Assembly (NCBI RefSeq): GCF_020179425.1
Contig: NZ_JAILYM010000002.1
Coordinates: 781,377-845,376, forward strand
Direction of reading: 5' to 3'
DNA: 64,000 nucleotides
Source: Novosphingobium percolationis
GTDB taxonomy: Bacteria; Pseudomonadota; Alphaproteobacteria; Sphingomonadales; Sphingomonadaceae
Both the position numbers and the translations under genes were made by a program. Within the stretch, counting starts at the first letter, position 1. The number at the start of each line of letters is the position of its first letter. The notes under the pieces are model-generated. The model saw only the letters and a list, made by a program, of their open reading frames with translations, was not told the DNA's origin and did not search any database. Of the stretch, positions 1 through 8,918 are shown piece by piece.

Positions 1-8
1 TCGCTCAT
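1..8 (-). CDS. pstA: Start of phosphate ABC transporter permease PstA (partial)
   Basis: Only the first eight bases of a minus-strand gene are present: an ATG at 6-8 followed by AGC. It starts eight bases after the pstC stop codon. In pst operons pstA normally follows pstC, so this is inferred from position alone; no protein sequence can be read. Confidence 0.35.
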
Positions 9-15
9 CTGCCGG

Positions 16-1398
16 TCACTCGTAGGCTTCGCGGTAGCGCTTGACGACGCGCAATGCGATGAAGTTGAGGGTCAGGGTGACGAGGAACAGCACCATGCCC
101 AGCGCGAACGCCGACAGCGTCGCGGGATGGTCGAAGCTGCCTTCGCCGGTCAGCATGGCGACGATCTGGAAGGTGACCGTGGTCATCGACTGGAACGGAT
201 TGGCAGTGAGGTTGGCAGACGCACCCGCTGCCATCACCACGATCATGGTTTCGCCGATGGCGCGGCTGATCGCCAGCATCACGCCCGCGACGATGCCGGG
301 CAGCGCCGCCGGGACCAGCACCTTGCGGATCGTCTCCGCCTTGGTCGCGCCCATGGCGAGGCTGCCGTCGCGCATCGCCTGCGGCACGGCGGCGATCGAA
401 TCGTCGGCCATCGAGGAGACGAACGGAATGATCATCACGCCCATGACGAGCCCTGCGGCCACCGCGCTTTCGGTCGAGGCGCTGGCGATGCCGATGGCCT
501 GCGCCGCATCGCGCACGGCGGGTGCAACGGTCAGCGCGGCGAAGTAACCGTAGACGACGGTGGGCACGCCCGCGAGGATCTCGAGCAGCGGCTTCATCAC
601 CTGGCGCACGCCGTTCGAGGCATATTGCGTGAGGTAGATCGCGCTCATCAGGCCGAGCGGGATGGCCACGATCATGGCAATGATCGCGCCGATGTAGATC
701 GTGCCCCAGAACAGCGGGATCGCGCCGAACTGCTTGCCATCGACCGCGCCGCTGCTCATCGGATCGGGCGCCCAGTGGGTGCCGAACAGGAAATCGATGG
801 GCGAAACCATCGAGAAGAATCGCGCGGTTTCGAACACGAGGCTGGCGACGATGCCGAGCGTGGTCAGGATCGCCACCAGCGAGGCGAACAGCAGCAGGTT
901 CATCACCGCGCGTTCAACGCGGGTGCGCGCGGTGAAATCGGGCGTGAGCCGCAGGAACGAGAACGCGCCGCCAGCAAACGCGATCAGCACGGTGACGATC
1001 AGGCCGATCGCTTCGTAGCGCAGGATCGCCGCGCGGAAGGGCTCGACGAGGCCTTGCGCTTCGGTGTTGAACACGGCCGCTGCGCTGCCGGTGGCGACCG
1101 CGCGGGCCTCCGACAGCATCGAATCGCGTTCGAACCCGAAGGCGGGAAGGACCGAGGCGGCCGGATCGGCCAACACGGATTGCGTTATCAGGCCGGGGCT
1201 GATGGCGTTCCAGGCGAACGCGAAGAGCAGCGCCGGCACCGCGATCCAAAGTGCCACGTACCAGGCATGGAAATTGGGCAGCGAATGGATGCGGCCTCCC
1301 GGCGCGGCGCGACGGAAGGCCCATGCCCGGGAGCGTGCCGCCAGCCAGCCGACGAGACCCAGCCCGAAGGCGAGCAGAAGCAGGACGGCTGGCGACAT
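16..1398 (-). CDS. pstC: Phosphate ABC transporter permease PstC
   Basis: This 460-residue inner-membrane protein matches PstC, one of the two permease subunits of the high-affinity PstSCAB phosphate importer. An N-terminal membrane segment (about residues 3-20) is followed by a periplasmic stretch longer than in enteric PstC. The C-terminal half is the binding-protein-dependent permease domain, with the EAA-type loop in the segment 'DGSLAMGATKAETIRKVLVPAALPG' compressed here to its core GATKAET...LPGI around residues 350-370. It lies 16 bases after pstS on the same strand, so the two are co-transcribed. The family call is firm; length and the extra N-terminal part are typical of alphaproteobacterial PstC. 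Confidence 0.93.
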   Translation of the reverse strand: MSPAVLLLLAFGLGLVGWLAARSRAWAFRRAAPGGRIHSLPNFHAWYVALWIAVPALLFAFAWNAISPGLITQSVLADPAASVLPAFGFERDSMLSEARAVATGSAAAVFNTEAQGLVEPFRAAILRYEAIGLIVTVLIAFAGGAFSFLRLTPDFTARTRVERAVMNLLLFASLVAILTTLGIVASLVFETARFFSMVSPIDFLFGTHWAPDPMSSGAVDGKQFGAIPLFWGTIYIGAIIAMIVAIPLGLMSAIYLTQYASNGVRQVMKPLLEILAGVPTVVYGYFAALTVAPAVRDAAQAIGIASASTESAVAAGLVMGVMIIPFVSSMADDSIAAVPQAMRDGSLAMGATKAETIRKVLVPAALPGIVAGVMLAISRAIGETMIVVMAAGASANLTANPFQSMTTVTFQIVAMLTGEGSFDHPATLSAFALGMVLFLVTLTLNFIALRVVKRYREAYE

Positions 1399-1414
1399 GA
1401 CTCTTCGGGTATCC

Positions 1415-2461
1415 TTACTTCAGTTCGCTGCCATCGAGCACGGGCAGGTCGGCGACGGCCTTGGCGCTCTTGGCGAGCACGTCGTCCGGCGCGACGACCA
1501 TGCCGAGCTTGGCGAGCGTTCCGCCCTTGCCCCACGCCTTTGACCATTCCGTGACATAGGCCTGCAGGCCCGGAATCGCCTTGAGGTGTGCCTTCTTGAC
1601 ATAGATGTAGAGCGGACGTGCGCCGGGATAGCTGAAATCCGAGATCGACTGGTAGGTCGGCACGATGCCCGACATGGTCAGGCCCTTGAGCTTGTCGCTG
1701 TTCTCTTCGAGATACGAGAAGCCGAAGATGCCGATGGCCTTGGGGTTGGCCTCGATCTTCTGGACGATCAGGTTGTCGTTCTCGCCCGCATCGACATAGG
1801 CGCCGTCTTCGCGCACTTCGCCGCACACGGCGTCATGCTTGTCCTTGTCGCTTTCCTTGAGCGCCTTCATGTCCGGATTCGCGTCGCAACCCTTGGTCAG
1901 GATCAGCTCCTTGAGCGCATCGCGCGTGCCCGAGGTCGACGGCGGGCCGTAGACGAGGATCGGCTCGGCAGCGAGCGCCGGGTTGACGTCCTTCCACGTC
2001 TTGGCGGTGTTGGGCTTGCCATAGGGGTTCTTGGCCAGCGCCTTGTAGACGTCTTCCGGGGTCAGGGCCATGCCGGGGCCGTTCTTGCCCTCGGCGAAGG
2101 CGACGCCATCGAGGCCGACCTGGATCTCGACGATCTCCTTGACGCCGTTCTTCTGGCAGTCCTCGAACTCGGACTTCTTCATCCGGCGCGAAGCGTCCTC
2201 GATATCGGGGTGCTGCGGGCCGACGCCGGCGCAGAACAGCTTCATGCCCGCACCCGTGCCGGTCGATTCGATGATCGGCGACTTGATCGAGGCATCCGAC
2301 TTGGCGAGCTGTTCGGCGACCGCCTTGGCGAAGGGATAGACCGTCGAGGAACCGACGGCGCGGACCTGATCGCGGCTGCCGCCACCCTGCGAGCCGCAAC
2401 CGGCGAGCGAGAGAGCGGTAAGGGCGACGGTGGCGAGAGCGACGTTATGCTTGGTGATCAT
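1415..2461 (-). CDS. pstS: Phosphate-binding lipoprotein PstS
   Basis: This is the substrate-binding protein of the Pst phosphate importer (348 residues from the chosen start). The start at 2461 is preferred over the longer open frame because it begins a clear lipoprotein signal peptide: positively charged MITKH, a hydrophobic core, and the lipobox LAGC near residues 20-23, after which the protein would be lipidated. The mature part shows PstS features, including AVGSSTVYPF near its start and the phosphate-loop segment STGTGAGM. It heads the pstS-pstC-pstA operon, and a good Pho box lies about 50 bases upstream, so PhoB control is likely. Confidence 0.94.
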   Translation of the reverse strand: MITKHNVALATVALTALSLAGCGSQGGGSRDQVRAVGSSTVYPFAKAVAEQLAKSDASIKSPIIESTGTGAGMKLFCAGVGPQHPDIEDASRRMKKSEFEDCQKNGVKEIVEIQVGLDGVAFAEGKNGPGMALTPEDVYKALAKNPYGKPNTAKTWKDVNPALAAEPILVYGPPSTSGTRDALKELILTKGCDANPDMKALKESDKDKHDAVCGEVREDGAYVDAGENDNLIVQKIEANPKAIGIFGFSYLEENSDKLKGLTMSGIVPTYQSISDFSYPGARPLYIYVKKAHLKAIPGLQAYVTEWSKAWGKGGTLAKLGMVVAPDDVLAKSAKAVADLPVLDGSELK

Positions 2462-2511
2462 GGGGAAGATCCTTCCTTCCGCTGGGGCTGCGCGGCCAAT
2501 GCGACGATCTC

Positions 2512-2529
2512 GTGACGGTTTTATGACAA
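2512..2529 (-). promoter_or_regulatory. Pho box upstream of pstS
   Basis: On the minus strand the 18 bases read TTGTCATAAAACCGTCAC. This matches the Pho box consensus of two CTGTCAT-type heptamers separated by four A/T bases at 16 of 18 positions. It sits 51 bases before the pstS start, where PhoB would activate transcription in phosphate starvation. Confidence 0.75.
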
Positions 2530-2553
2530 AAACATTTTGAAGGGGAGAGGCTG

Positions 2554-3744
2554 TCACGAAGCGGCTCCCGCCAGGGCGATGCGAATGGTCACGGTCGTCC
2601 CTACGCCGAGCGTGCTGGTGATGTCGAGTTTGCCTCGGTGGCGTTCCACGATGTGCTTGACGATGGCGAGCCCCAGCCCGGTTCCGCCGGCCTGGCGGCT
2701 GCGGCCGGGATCGGTGCGATAGAAGCGCCGGGTGAGGTAGGGCAGGTGATCGGGGTGGATGCCTTCGCCCCGGTCCGTCACTTCGAGCACCGCCTCGCGC
2801 CCTTCGATGGCCAGCGAAACGTGGACCGGCTTGTCAGCCGCGCCGTACTTCATGGCATTGTCGATGAGATTGCGGATCACCTGGTCGAGTTGCTGGCGAT
2901 CGCCGATAACGGGGGCGGGCACCGCGCTGACGGTGACGCGATCTTCGCCCACGGTCGCGCCCACTTCGCCGACGATGCTTTCGGCGAGCTGGCCGAGATC
3001 GATGCGCTCCTTGGGCGGCTCGTGCTTTTCGGCCTCGATCCGCGACAGGCTCATCAGGTCTTCGACAAGGCTTTGCAACCGCTTGGATTCACGCAGCACC
3101 GTGGCGTGGAAGCGCGCGGTGGTGGCCTTGTCGATCTTCGCATCGGGATCGGACAGCGTTTCGACGTAACCGATGATCGAGGCAAGCGGCGTGCGCAGTT
3201 CGTGACTGGCATTGGCGACGAAATCGGTGTGGGCGCGGCTGATGTCGGCCTCTGCCGTGCGATTGACCAGCTCGATCAGCGAAAAGCGCTGGTCGATGGC
3301 GACGCGGTTTACCTGCCAGATCGAGCGCGGGCCGGTAAGGCCGCGCACCATGGCGCTGCCGCCGGGCTGGTCGAGCAGCTTGACCGCGGCGGGATGGCGC
3401 AGCGCCACGCGCGCGTCCTGCCCGACGATGTGCGGGCCCAGCGCCTCGCGCGCGGCGGCGTTGGCAGCGGCGATGCGCTGGTTGTCGAGCATCAGCACGG
3501 GGACGCTGAACGGTTCGACCAACTGGACCATCGCCTGTCGGCTGACCGAGCCTTCGTCCGGTCCGCGTGTCGTCACGGTCGGTTCGGGGCGGGCGAGCCA
3601 GATCGTTGCCAGCCACACGATCAGCACCGCGACCGCCAGCCAGGCATTGGCGCCGGCCACGATCATCGCGACCGCCGTGCCGATGGCGACGGCGATGCTC
3701 GACCAGGGAAGCGTTGAGCCTTTCATGCCTGTGCTTGATACCAT
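2554..3744 (-). CDS. phoR: Phosphate regulon sensor histidine kinase PhoR
   Basis: This is a membrane histidine kinase (396 residues) that most likely senses phosphate status with the Pst transporter and phosphorylates PhoB. Two close hydrophobic segments (about residues 12-45) anchor it. A PAS-like region follows, then the H-box with SHELRTPLA (about residue 185), the N-box NLIDNAMKYG, and the ATP-binding G boxes DRGEGI and GTGLGLAIV. It lies immediately upstream of pstS in the same direction, the usual PhoR neighbourhood, although no phoB is in the window. A second in-frame ATG at 3726 is a possible start; neither has a strong ribosome-binding site. A weaker Pho-box-like sequence lies just upstream. 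Confidence 0.88.
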   Translation of the reverse strand: MVSSTGMKGSTLPWSSIAVAIGTAVAMIVAGANAWLAVAVLIVWLATIWLARPEPTVTTRGPDEGSVSRQAMVQLVEPFSVPVLMLDNQRIAAANAAAREALGPHIVGQDARVALRHPAAVKLLDQPGGSAMVRGLTGPRSIWQVNRVAIDQRFSLIELVNRTAEADISRAHTDFVANASHELRTPLASIIGYVETLSDPDAKIDKATTARFHATVLRESKRLQSLVEDLMSLSRIEAEKHEPPKERIDLGQLAESIVGEVGATVGEDRVTVSAVPAPVIGDRQQLDQVIRNLIDNAMKYGAADKPVHVSLAIEGREAVLEVTDRGEGIHPDHLPYLTRRFYRTDPGRSRQAGGTGLGLAIVKHIVERHRGKLDITSTLGVGTTVTIRIALAGAAS

Positions 3745-3748
3745 CCAT

Positions 3749-3766
3749 GTTACCGAAGCGTGACAG
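3749..3766 (-). promoter_or_regulatory. Possible Pho box upstream of phoR
   Basis: The minus strand reads CTGTCACGCTTCGGTAAC. The first heptamer is perfect and the second matches 5 of 7. It lies immediately upstream of the phoR start, so autoregulation through PhoB is plausible, but the match is weaker than the one at pstS. Confidence 0.4.
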
Positions 3767-3988
3767 CGATTTGCAGCCGGACGTCCGGATTGGCCGCGCC
3801 CTTAGGCGAGGGCAACCCATGGGGGCAAGGCGGGCGATGCGGGGGACCGGGAAATCCCTTGGGAAAACAACACGAGTTCCCTTGGGTTGTCTAACGAATG
3901 TCAAAAAACCATCAAGAAAGTCACAAACTGTAACAAAAACGTCTTTTAAGCGTCATAATCGGCCTCGCATCCAACGGGGAGCCGTCAC

Positions 3989-4669
3989 GTGCGCCAGTCT
4001 TTCGCTTTGATCATCGCCGCCGCCGCCGCCGCGGCCTGCCTTTCCACCCCCGCACAAGCGCGCGACGATGCGCAAGGGTGGGGCGCTGCAACCGTCAACG
4101 TCGATCTTGGCGGCGGCTTTCGGGCCAGCAACGAGACCGTTCTTCGCTTCAGCGACAACCGCGGCGGTCTCTACGAGATCGAGGACAATGTGATGGTGGG
4201 CTACAAGCCCAGCAAGCAGGTCACGCTGTGGATCGGCTATACCCATAACCCGCAATACGATCACGGCGACTTCACGCGCATGGAGCATCGCTTTCGCCAG
4301 CAGGTCAACGTCGACAACTTCGCGCAGATCGGCAAGATCAAGCTGTCGGGCCGCGTGCGACTGGAAGAGCGCTGGCGCGACGGGCAGGGCGGTCCCGCCT
4401 GGCGGCTGCGGCCTTATGTGAAGGCCACTGTGCCCGTCGCGGGCAAGGTGAACCTGGTGGCCAGCCACGAAAGCTTCATCGATCTCAATACCAACGCCTT
4501 TCAGCGCGTGGGCGGTGAAGAGCGCATGCGCAACTTCGTCGGTTTCGCCGCCCCGCTGTCAAAGAAGATCGGAATCGAGGCTGGCTACCTGTTGCAGCAC
4601 GGCTTCGTGCGCAATGGTCCGGACAACCACGACCACGTGCTGTCGGTCTCGCTGACGGGCAATTTCTGA
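3989..4669 (+). CDS. DUF2490-type outer-membrane beta-barrel protein
   Basis: A 226-residue secreted protein with a GTG start and a clear signal peptide (hydrophobic alanine-rich core, cleavage near TPAQA-RD at about residue 24). The mature part has alternating beta-strand patterns, a motif EHRFRQQ, EERWRDG and a final aromatic residue (GNF), as in DUF2490 proteins thought to be small outer-membrane barrels. It is divergent from phoR with 244 bases between them. A-rich sequence upstream contains GTCAC and CTGTAAC elements in the right order but with three rather than four bases between them, so phosphate control is uncertain. Its function is unknown. Confidence 0.7.
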   Translation: MRQSFALIIAAAAAAACLSTPAQARDDAQGWGAATVNVDLGGGFRASNETVLRFSDNRGGLYEIEDNVMVGYKPSKQVTLWIGYTHNPQYDHGDFTRMEHRFRQQVNVDNFAQIGKIKLSGRVRLEERWRDGQGGPAWRLRPYVKATVPVAGKVNLVASHESFIDLNTNAFQRVGGEERMRNFVGFAAPLSKKIGIEAGYLLQHGFVRNGPDNHDHVLSVSLTGNF

Positions 4670-4700
4670 CGCCGGATCCGGAATCGCGATTTCGGAGAGG

Positions 4701-4726
4701 GGGCCATCGGCAACGGTGGCCCTTTT
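4701..4726 (+). terminator. Rho-independent terminator after the DUF2490 gene
   Basis: GGGCCA and TGGCCC form a 6-bp stem with a 10-base loop, followed by TTTT. It lies 31 bases after the stop codon. Confidence 0.7.
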
Positions 4727-4800
4727 CGTGCGCGATGCTGATATTGCTCAAACCGTGCCGCGATGGGTGGATCAACGCAGGCTTGAATTATCGAGGCTAT

Positions 4801-4844
4801 TGGTGACCCCTACGGGAATCGAACCCGTGTTTCAGCCGTGAGAG
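4801..4844 (-). repeat. attL: 3' part of tRNA-Glu(CTC), left copy
   Basis: Read on the minus strand this is the anticodon loop (CTCTCAC, anticodon CTC), the 3' anticodon strand GGCTG, a TTCGATT T-loop with an ACGGG/CCCGT stem, the 3' acceptor strand and encoded CCA. The D-arm and 5' half are absent, so it is a tRNA fragment. It is identical over all 44 bases to 15807-15850 and diverges immediately on both sides, as expected of an attachment-site core. Confidence 0.85.
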
Positions 4845-4930
4845 GGCGGAAAATAGGGCGTTGCTGAACGTCAGTGAACCCCAGAAAACCGCCGATTTTT
4901 AGATTTGCGTTCACCCTTGTTCACCTGCCT

Positions 4931-4952
4931 TCGGTAACGCATATTACCGAAA
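4931..4952. repeat. Inverted repeat near attL, candidate recombinase arm site
   Basis: TTCGGTAA and TTACCGAA flank six bases, upstream of the integrase start. The 12-mer ATATTACCGAAA (4942-4953) recurs at 15748-15759 near the other att site. An 11-mer GCTGAACGTCA (4863-4873) also recurs there in inverted orientation (15721-15731). Paired sequences of this kind at both ends are typical of integrase or excisionase arm sites. Confidence 0.45.
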
Positions 4953-4970
4953 TATTCCCGAAGGTGCTTC

Positions 4971-6254
4971 ATGGCCAGAACCGTCCGCGACTACCGACTC
5001 GAAACCCGCGCTGCCCGCGCCCGGCTGGGACAGCGAACAGAACCTTATTGGATGCTGCTGAGCGAGGGCTTCCACCTGGGCTATTACCGGGGGAGGCAAA
5101 CCGCCAAGTGGGTCGCCCGGCATCGTCCGGCTGGGCAGGCGGCTGCCTATACCAAGACAACGCTGGGAGAGGCGGACGACACTTCGGACGCGGACGGCGT
5201 GCGCATCCTCGATTATCGCCAAGCGCAGGACAAGGCGCGCGAGTGGTTGCGGGCGGTTGAAGGTGGTGTTGCCGTCACGGCCAGCTTCACCGTGGGGGAT
5301 GCCTTGGACGAATACCTAAAGGCCTTCACCAAGAAAGACCTGGCGAACACCAAACGGCGCGTCGAACAGTTTGTGCGCCCGGCGCTGGGCAACGTTCGCT
5401 TGGCCCGGCTGACAGCGGCGCAGGTGCGAGGATTCCTGAACGATCGTGCGAACACCCCGGCACGGCTGCGGACCCGCAAGGGAGAGGAACAGAAGGTTCG
5501 CCCGCTCGATACGCCCGAGGCGATGCGGCGGCGCAAATCAACCGCGAACCGCGACCTGACGGTTTTGAAAGCCGCGCTTAATCTCGCCTTCGCCAATGGG
5601 CGCATTGCCAGCGATCATGCGTGGCGCACGGTCAAGCCCTTCAAGAACGTGGATGGTGCGAAGCTGCGCTACCTGTCGGACGACGAAGCGCGGCGGCTGG
5701 TCAATGCCTGTTCGCCCGAGTTTCGTCCGATCGTGCAAGCGGCGCTGCTTACCGGCGCGCGGTGGGGCGAGTTGCGCAACGTGTCCGTTGTCGATTTCGA
5801 CCTTAGGGCCGGGACCGTCCGGCTTGTCGAAACCAAAGGTGGCCAGCCGCGCGACTGCTACCTTGAAGGGGAAGGGCTGGCGCTGTTCAAAGCGCACACG
5901 ATCGGCAAGGCGGGCGATGCCCCTGTGTTTCCTGCGCCTGGCGGCGCGCGCTGGACGGATTCGACCCAAATCCGCCGCATGACCTTGGCGTGTGAAGCCG
6001 GTAACGTGACCCCGCCCGCTGCCTTCCATGACTTGCGCCGCACTTTTGGCGCGCGGCTGGCACTCGCAGGCGTCCCAATGGCAGTGATCGCGCAGGCGTT
6101 GGGCCACAAGGACGAGCGGATAACCCGCAAGCACTACGCGCACCTTTCGCCTTCCTATGTCGCTGACACGGTGCGGCAGCATACGGCGGGGCTGGGCATC
6201 GTGGATACTTCGCCCGACAACGTGACCGATTTGCGATCCAGTGCCGCCGCGTAG
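4971..6254 (+). CDS. int: Tyrosine-type site-specific integrase of element 1
   Basis: A 427-residue tyrosine recombinase that would insert and excise element 1 at the tRNA-Glu 3' end. The N-terminal half holds a SAM-like core-binding domain (about residues 100-210). The catalytic domain shows the first Arg in TGARWGEL, the HxxR box in FHDLRRTF, the second His in ALGHKDE and the nucleophilic Tyr in RKHYAHLS (about residue 389). It lies 126 bases from attL and reads away from it, the usual arrangement. It is unlike the second integrase at 15997, so the two elements use different recombinases for the same tRNA target. Confidence 0.93.
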   Translation: MARTVRDYRLETRAARARLGQRTEPYWMLLSEGFHLGYYRGRQTAKWVARHRPAGQAAAYTKTTLGEADDTSDADGVRILDYRQAQDKAREWLRAVEGGVAVTASFTVGDALDEYLKAFTKKDLANTKRRVEQFVRPALGNVRLARLTAAQVRGFLNDRANTPARLRTRKGEEQKVRPLDTPEAMRRRKSTANRDLTVLKAALNLAFANGRIASDHAWRTVKPFKNVDGAKLRYLSDDEARRLVNACSPEFRPIVQAALLTGARWGELRNVSVVDFDLRAGTVRLVETKGGQPRDCYLEGEGLALFKAHTIGKAGDAPVFPAPGGARWTDSTQIRRMTLACEAGNVTPPAAFHDLRRTFGARLALAGVPMAVIAQALGHKDERITRKHYAHLSPSYVADTVRQHTAGLGIVDTSPDNVTDLRSSAAA

Positions 6255-6355
6255 ATCGGAACTGTTTGGACCGCGCAGGCGGACAAGGCGGAGAACCGGA
6301 ACCGCTTTGGCGGACGGGGTTGGCCTGCGCTGAACTTCCCGTCTAATTATTCGGC

Positions 6356-7218
6356 ATGAACCCGCACGACTTCATCGCCAAGTATCGCAACGCCGAATTG
6401 AAAGAGCGCAGCGCATCGCAATCGCACTTCAACGACCTGTGCCGGTTGCTGGGTGTGGACGATCCGATTTCCGCCGATCCCAAGGGCGAGTGGTTCACGT
6501 TCGAAAAGGGCGACCAAGACCAGCGGGGGCGAAGGCTGGGCCGATGTGTGGCGCAAGGGGTGCTTCGCCTGGGAATACAAGGGCAAGGCTGCCAATCTGG
6601 ACAAGGCCTTTGACCAATTGCTGCGCTATTCCATCGCGCTGGAAAGTCCGCCGCTGCTGATCGTGTCGGATATGGACCGCATCCGCATCCACACCAATTG
6701 GACGAACACGGTTCAGGCGGTGCACGAAATCGCGCTGGACGACCTGGCCGACGCTGCCAAGCGCGACCTGTTGCGGCAGTGCTTCACCGATCCCGAGGCG
6801 CTGCGCCCGACCAAGACGCGCCAGATGCTGACCGAGGAAGCGGCAAAGGAACTTGCAGCGCTGGCGCAGCGGCTGCGCGATCGGGGCCATGAACCGCACA
6901 CCGTGGCCCACTTCGTCAATCGGCTTGTGTTCTGCATGTTCGCCGAGGATGTGAAGTTACTGCCCAACGACATGTTCACGCGAATGCTGGAAGCCACCCG
7001 GGCGCACTCGCATTTTCACGAAGTTTGATCGCTGCGCATGGGCACGTCTCTAGAAGACCGCCCACGTTACACTTCGTCGACGACGTTCCGCACGTTCCCG
7101 TTCCCGGCTGGCCTGACCCCCGACATTCCCGCCGCCGACTATGCCGCCGATCCGCGCGCCATCGCCATTGCCGCCGCTGCGGCACGGCTGAACGAATTGC
7201 GCGAGAACTGGTTGAACC
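6356..7218 (+). pseudogene. Broken MmeI-like class I DNA methyltransferase, N-terminal and internal fragments
   Basis: The frame beginning MNPHDFIAKYRN matches the N-terminus of large type IIL-like DNA methyltransferases. Around 6510-6525 the reading shifts to another frame (GEGWADVWRKGCFAWEYKGK), which continues to a TGA at 7026-7028. Directly after it, in the same frame, comes the segment LRMGTSLEDRPRY...FPFPAGLTPDI, which in homologues lies C-terminal to the catalytic domain. The SAM-binding and NPPY catalytic region is therefore deleted. Similarity stops at RENWLNP (about 7218) and resumes at 9494. The gene has a frameshift, a large internal deletion and an insertion and cannot be functional. 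Confidence 0.8.
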
Positions 7219-7492
7219 CGGCGGTGGGAAAGAGCCTGGCCGCTCATGTCTTCGCTGAAATAGCCGACGATCGCCTTTTTCCCTTCGCGGGCTTTAGCTT
7301 TCGTGCTGGTTGGCGAAGCGGTGGCGATGTCCTCGGCCAATGCTGGCGCGGCCTTCGCGGCGAGCCGCAGCAGTTCCGCCCTTTACCTCAACAGCGAGGC
7401 GGTCATCGCTGATGGCCCCAATGCGCGTCGCCGCATTTACACCCGCATCGGGTTTCGCGGCCGCAATGCCGGTACGGGTGCCGAGGACACCT

Positions 7493-7891
7493 ATGAGCGT
7501 GCCCACCACCATGCGGGTGTTCATCCCGCTCACCATCCGCAAGCGCAACGGGCGGCCGAAGATCGTGCCGCCGACGGACATCGTGCCGGACATCGGCGGG
7601 GTAGATGCGCATGTGCTGAAGGCGATCGCCAAGGCGTGGGGTTGGCGGCGGAAGCTGGAATCCGGGGCGGCAGCGACCATCCAGGACATTACCGACGCCG
7701 AGGGCATATCGGACCGCTACGTCGGGCGCCTGCTGCGACTAGCCTATCTGGCACCAGCCGTGCCGGACAGATTGCTGATCGCTAGCGTGCCGCCGGCGGT
7801 TGCGATTAGGGATCTGGCAATGGCGGCCAAACTGCCGTGGGAACACCAGAAAGATAAGATCTTTAACGATACCAAACACGCGCCCTCATAA
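7493..7891 (+). CDS. Serine-recombinase-associated protein (partial module)
   Basis: A 132-residue protein resembling the conserved C-terminal or companion reading frame of large serine recombinases in alphaproteobacteria. It has RVFIPLTIRKRNGRP near the start, then AIAKAWGWRRKLESG and a helix-turn-helix-like segment ITDAEGISDRYVGRLLRL. The start at 7493 follows GAGG; the frame is open further upstream without recognisable similarity. The recombinase catalytic domain itself is not found nearby. It may be a decaying remnant; role unknown. Confidence 0.5.
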   Translation: MSVPTTMRVFIPLTIRKRNGRPKIVPPTDIVPDIGGVDAHVLKAIAKAWGWRRKLESGAAATIQDITDAEGISDRYVGRLLRLAYLAPAVPDRLLIASVPPAVAIRDLAMAAKLPWEHQKDKIFNDTKHAPS

Positions 7892-8003
7892 TCTGAGACT
7901 GTGAGTACCGCTTCTCGCTTTTATGCCGAAACCTCGATTGCGCCTTCTATTGGGCGATGGGCCTGTATATGGGCCGGAGTGAACTGGATTTTCGGAGGGC
8001 TCG

Positions 8004-8891
8004 GTGGTCACATACACGATTAACGTTGGCGGCATTAACCAGAAGGCGATTGCCGAAGAGGTTGTCAGTTCCGCTGCGCGAGTATTACTCCTAGCAGGGC
8101 TTGCTGAGGGCCAGATCGCAGAAATCTTCGAACAAGCAGCACAACAAATCCGTTCTGGAGAGGCAGTCGAACGAGACCAGTCCGATGATCCTGAGGATTA
8201 CTTCGAAGACGATAGCGAAGACCAAGGAATTTGGGGTATCGCTGAAAAATTTGAGCAGATTAAGCCCGTTAAATCGCTCAGGCGTCTCGGCAAAAGAGCC
8301 AATACGGTCAACGATATTGAGGGTTCCGCAACGTTAGCTAAGGCGGTTTCGATTGTCACCGAGGCAGCAGGTCTACGGAAAGAAGCCTTGGATTGGCTGC
8401 GGAACGAGGCAAGCAAGGCTGGTATTGAGGTTGTATCAGACCACGACCAATGGACCGAGACCGCGACCGATGAACAACTGGACAACGAGGATAATGTTGT
8501 TTTCCTCGATGACTATCGCTGGTCCGGCGACTTTAATTGGCATCTCGTCAGTCAGATAGCTCGATCCCTAGCAGAAACAGGTGACAGAGAAGCACTCTCC
8601 AGCTTCAGTGAAGTTTTTCTGGAGGAAGACCTCGCTGTTGAGAGCCAAATCCGTGAAGACGTTGAAAAGGCTCTAGGAGCTGCTGGTCAATACGAGGAAT
8701 TCCTCGAATACGTACAAAGTCATTCAGGATCCGGCGAACTTGCTCAAGCCGAATTCTTGGACAAGTTCATCCGTGCGTCCGGTTTCTCGAGTGGTACATA
8801 CACGCTGGAAAGCTGGCTTGAAGGCATGGCGAAACGCGGCGAATTAGAACGCTACAAGCGATCCAACCGTTGGCGGATCATGGTGGGCTAA
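8004..8891 (+). CDS. Hypothetical acidic protein, 295 residues
   Basis: I do not recognise this protein. It starts with GTG after GGAGGG. The N-terminal 100 residues include an acidic stretch (SDDPEDYFEDDSED, about 54-67); the rest is predicted helical with no signal peptide or membrane segment. The C-terminal part ends in a basic segment (RYKRSNRWRI). Codon use is visibly less GC-rich than the flanking genes, which points to acquisition from another source. It sits in the insertion that disrupts the methyltransferase gene, so it is probably accessory cargo; a defence or regulatory role is possible but unsupported. Confidence 0.6.
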   Translation: MVTYTINVGGINQKAIAEEVVSSAARVLLLAGLAEGQIAEIFEQAAQQIRSGEAVERDQSDDPEDYFEDDSEDQGIWGIAEKFEQIKPVKSLRRLGKRANTVNDIEGSATLAKAVSIVTEAAGLRKEALDWLRNEASKAGIEVVSDHDQWTETATDEQLDNEDNVVFLDDYRWSGDFNWHLVSQIARSLAETGDREALSSFSEVFLEEDLAVESQIREDVEKALGAAGQYEEFLEYVQSHSGSGELAQAEFLDKFIRASGFSSGTYTLESWLEGMAKRGELERYKRSNRWRIMVG

Positions 8892-8918
8892 GGTGTCGAG
8901 GGCCGGCCAATTCGTCTA

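Noticed and set aside
127..1554. Long open frame antisense to pstC
   Set aside because: It is a GC-rich shadow frame with Arg/His/Asp-rich composition and no recognisable domain; pstC is certain on the other strand.
4801..4875. Complete tRNA gene
   Set aside because: Only the part from the anticodon loop to CCA is present; the D-arm and 5' acceptor strand are missing in both copies.
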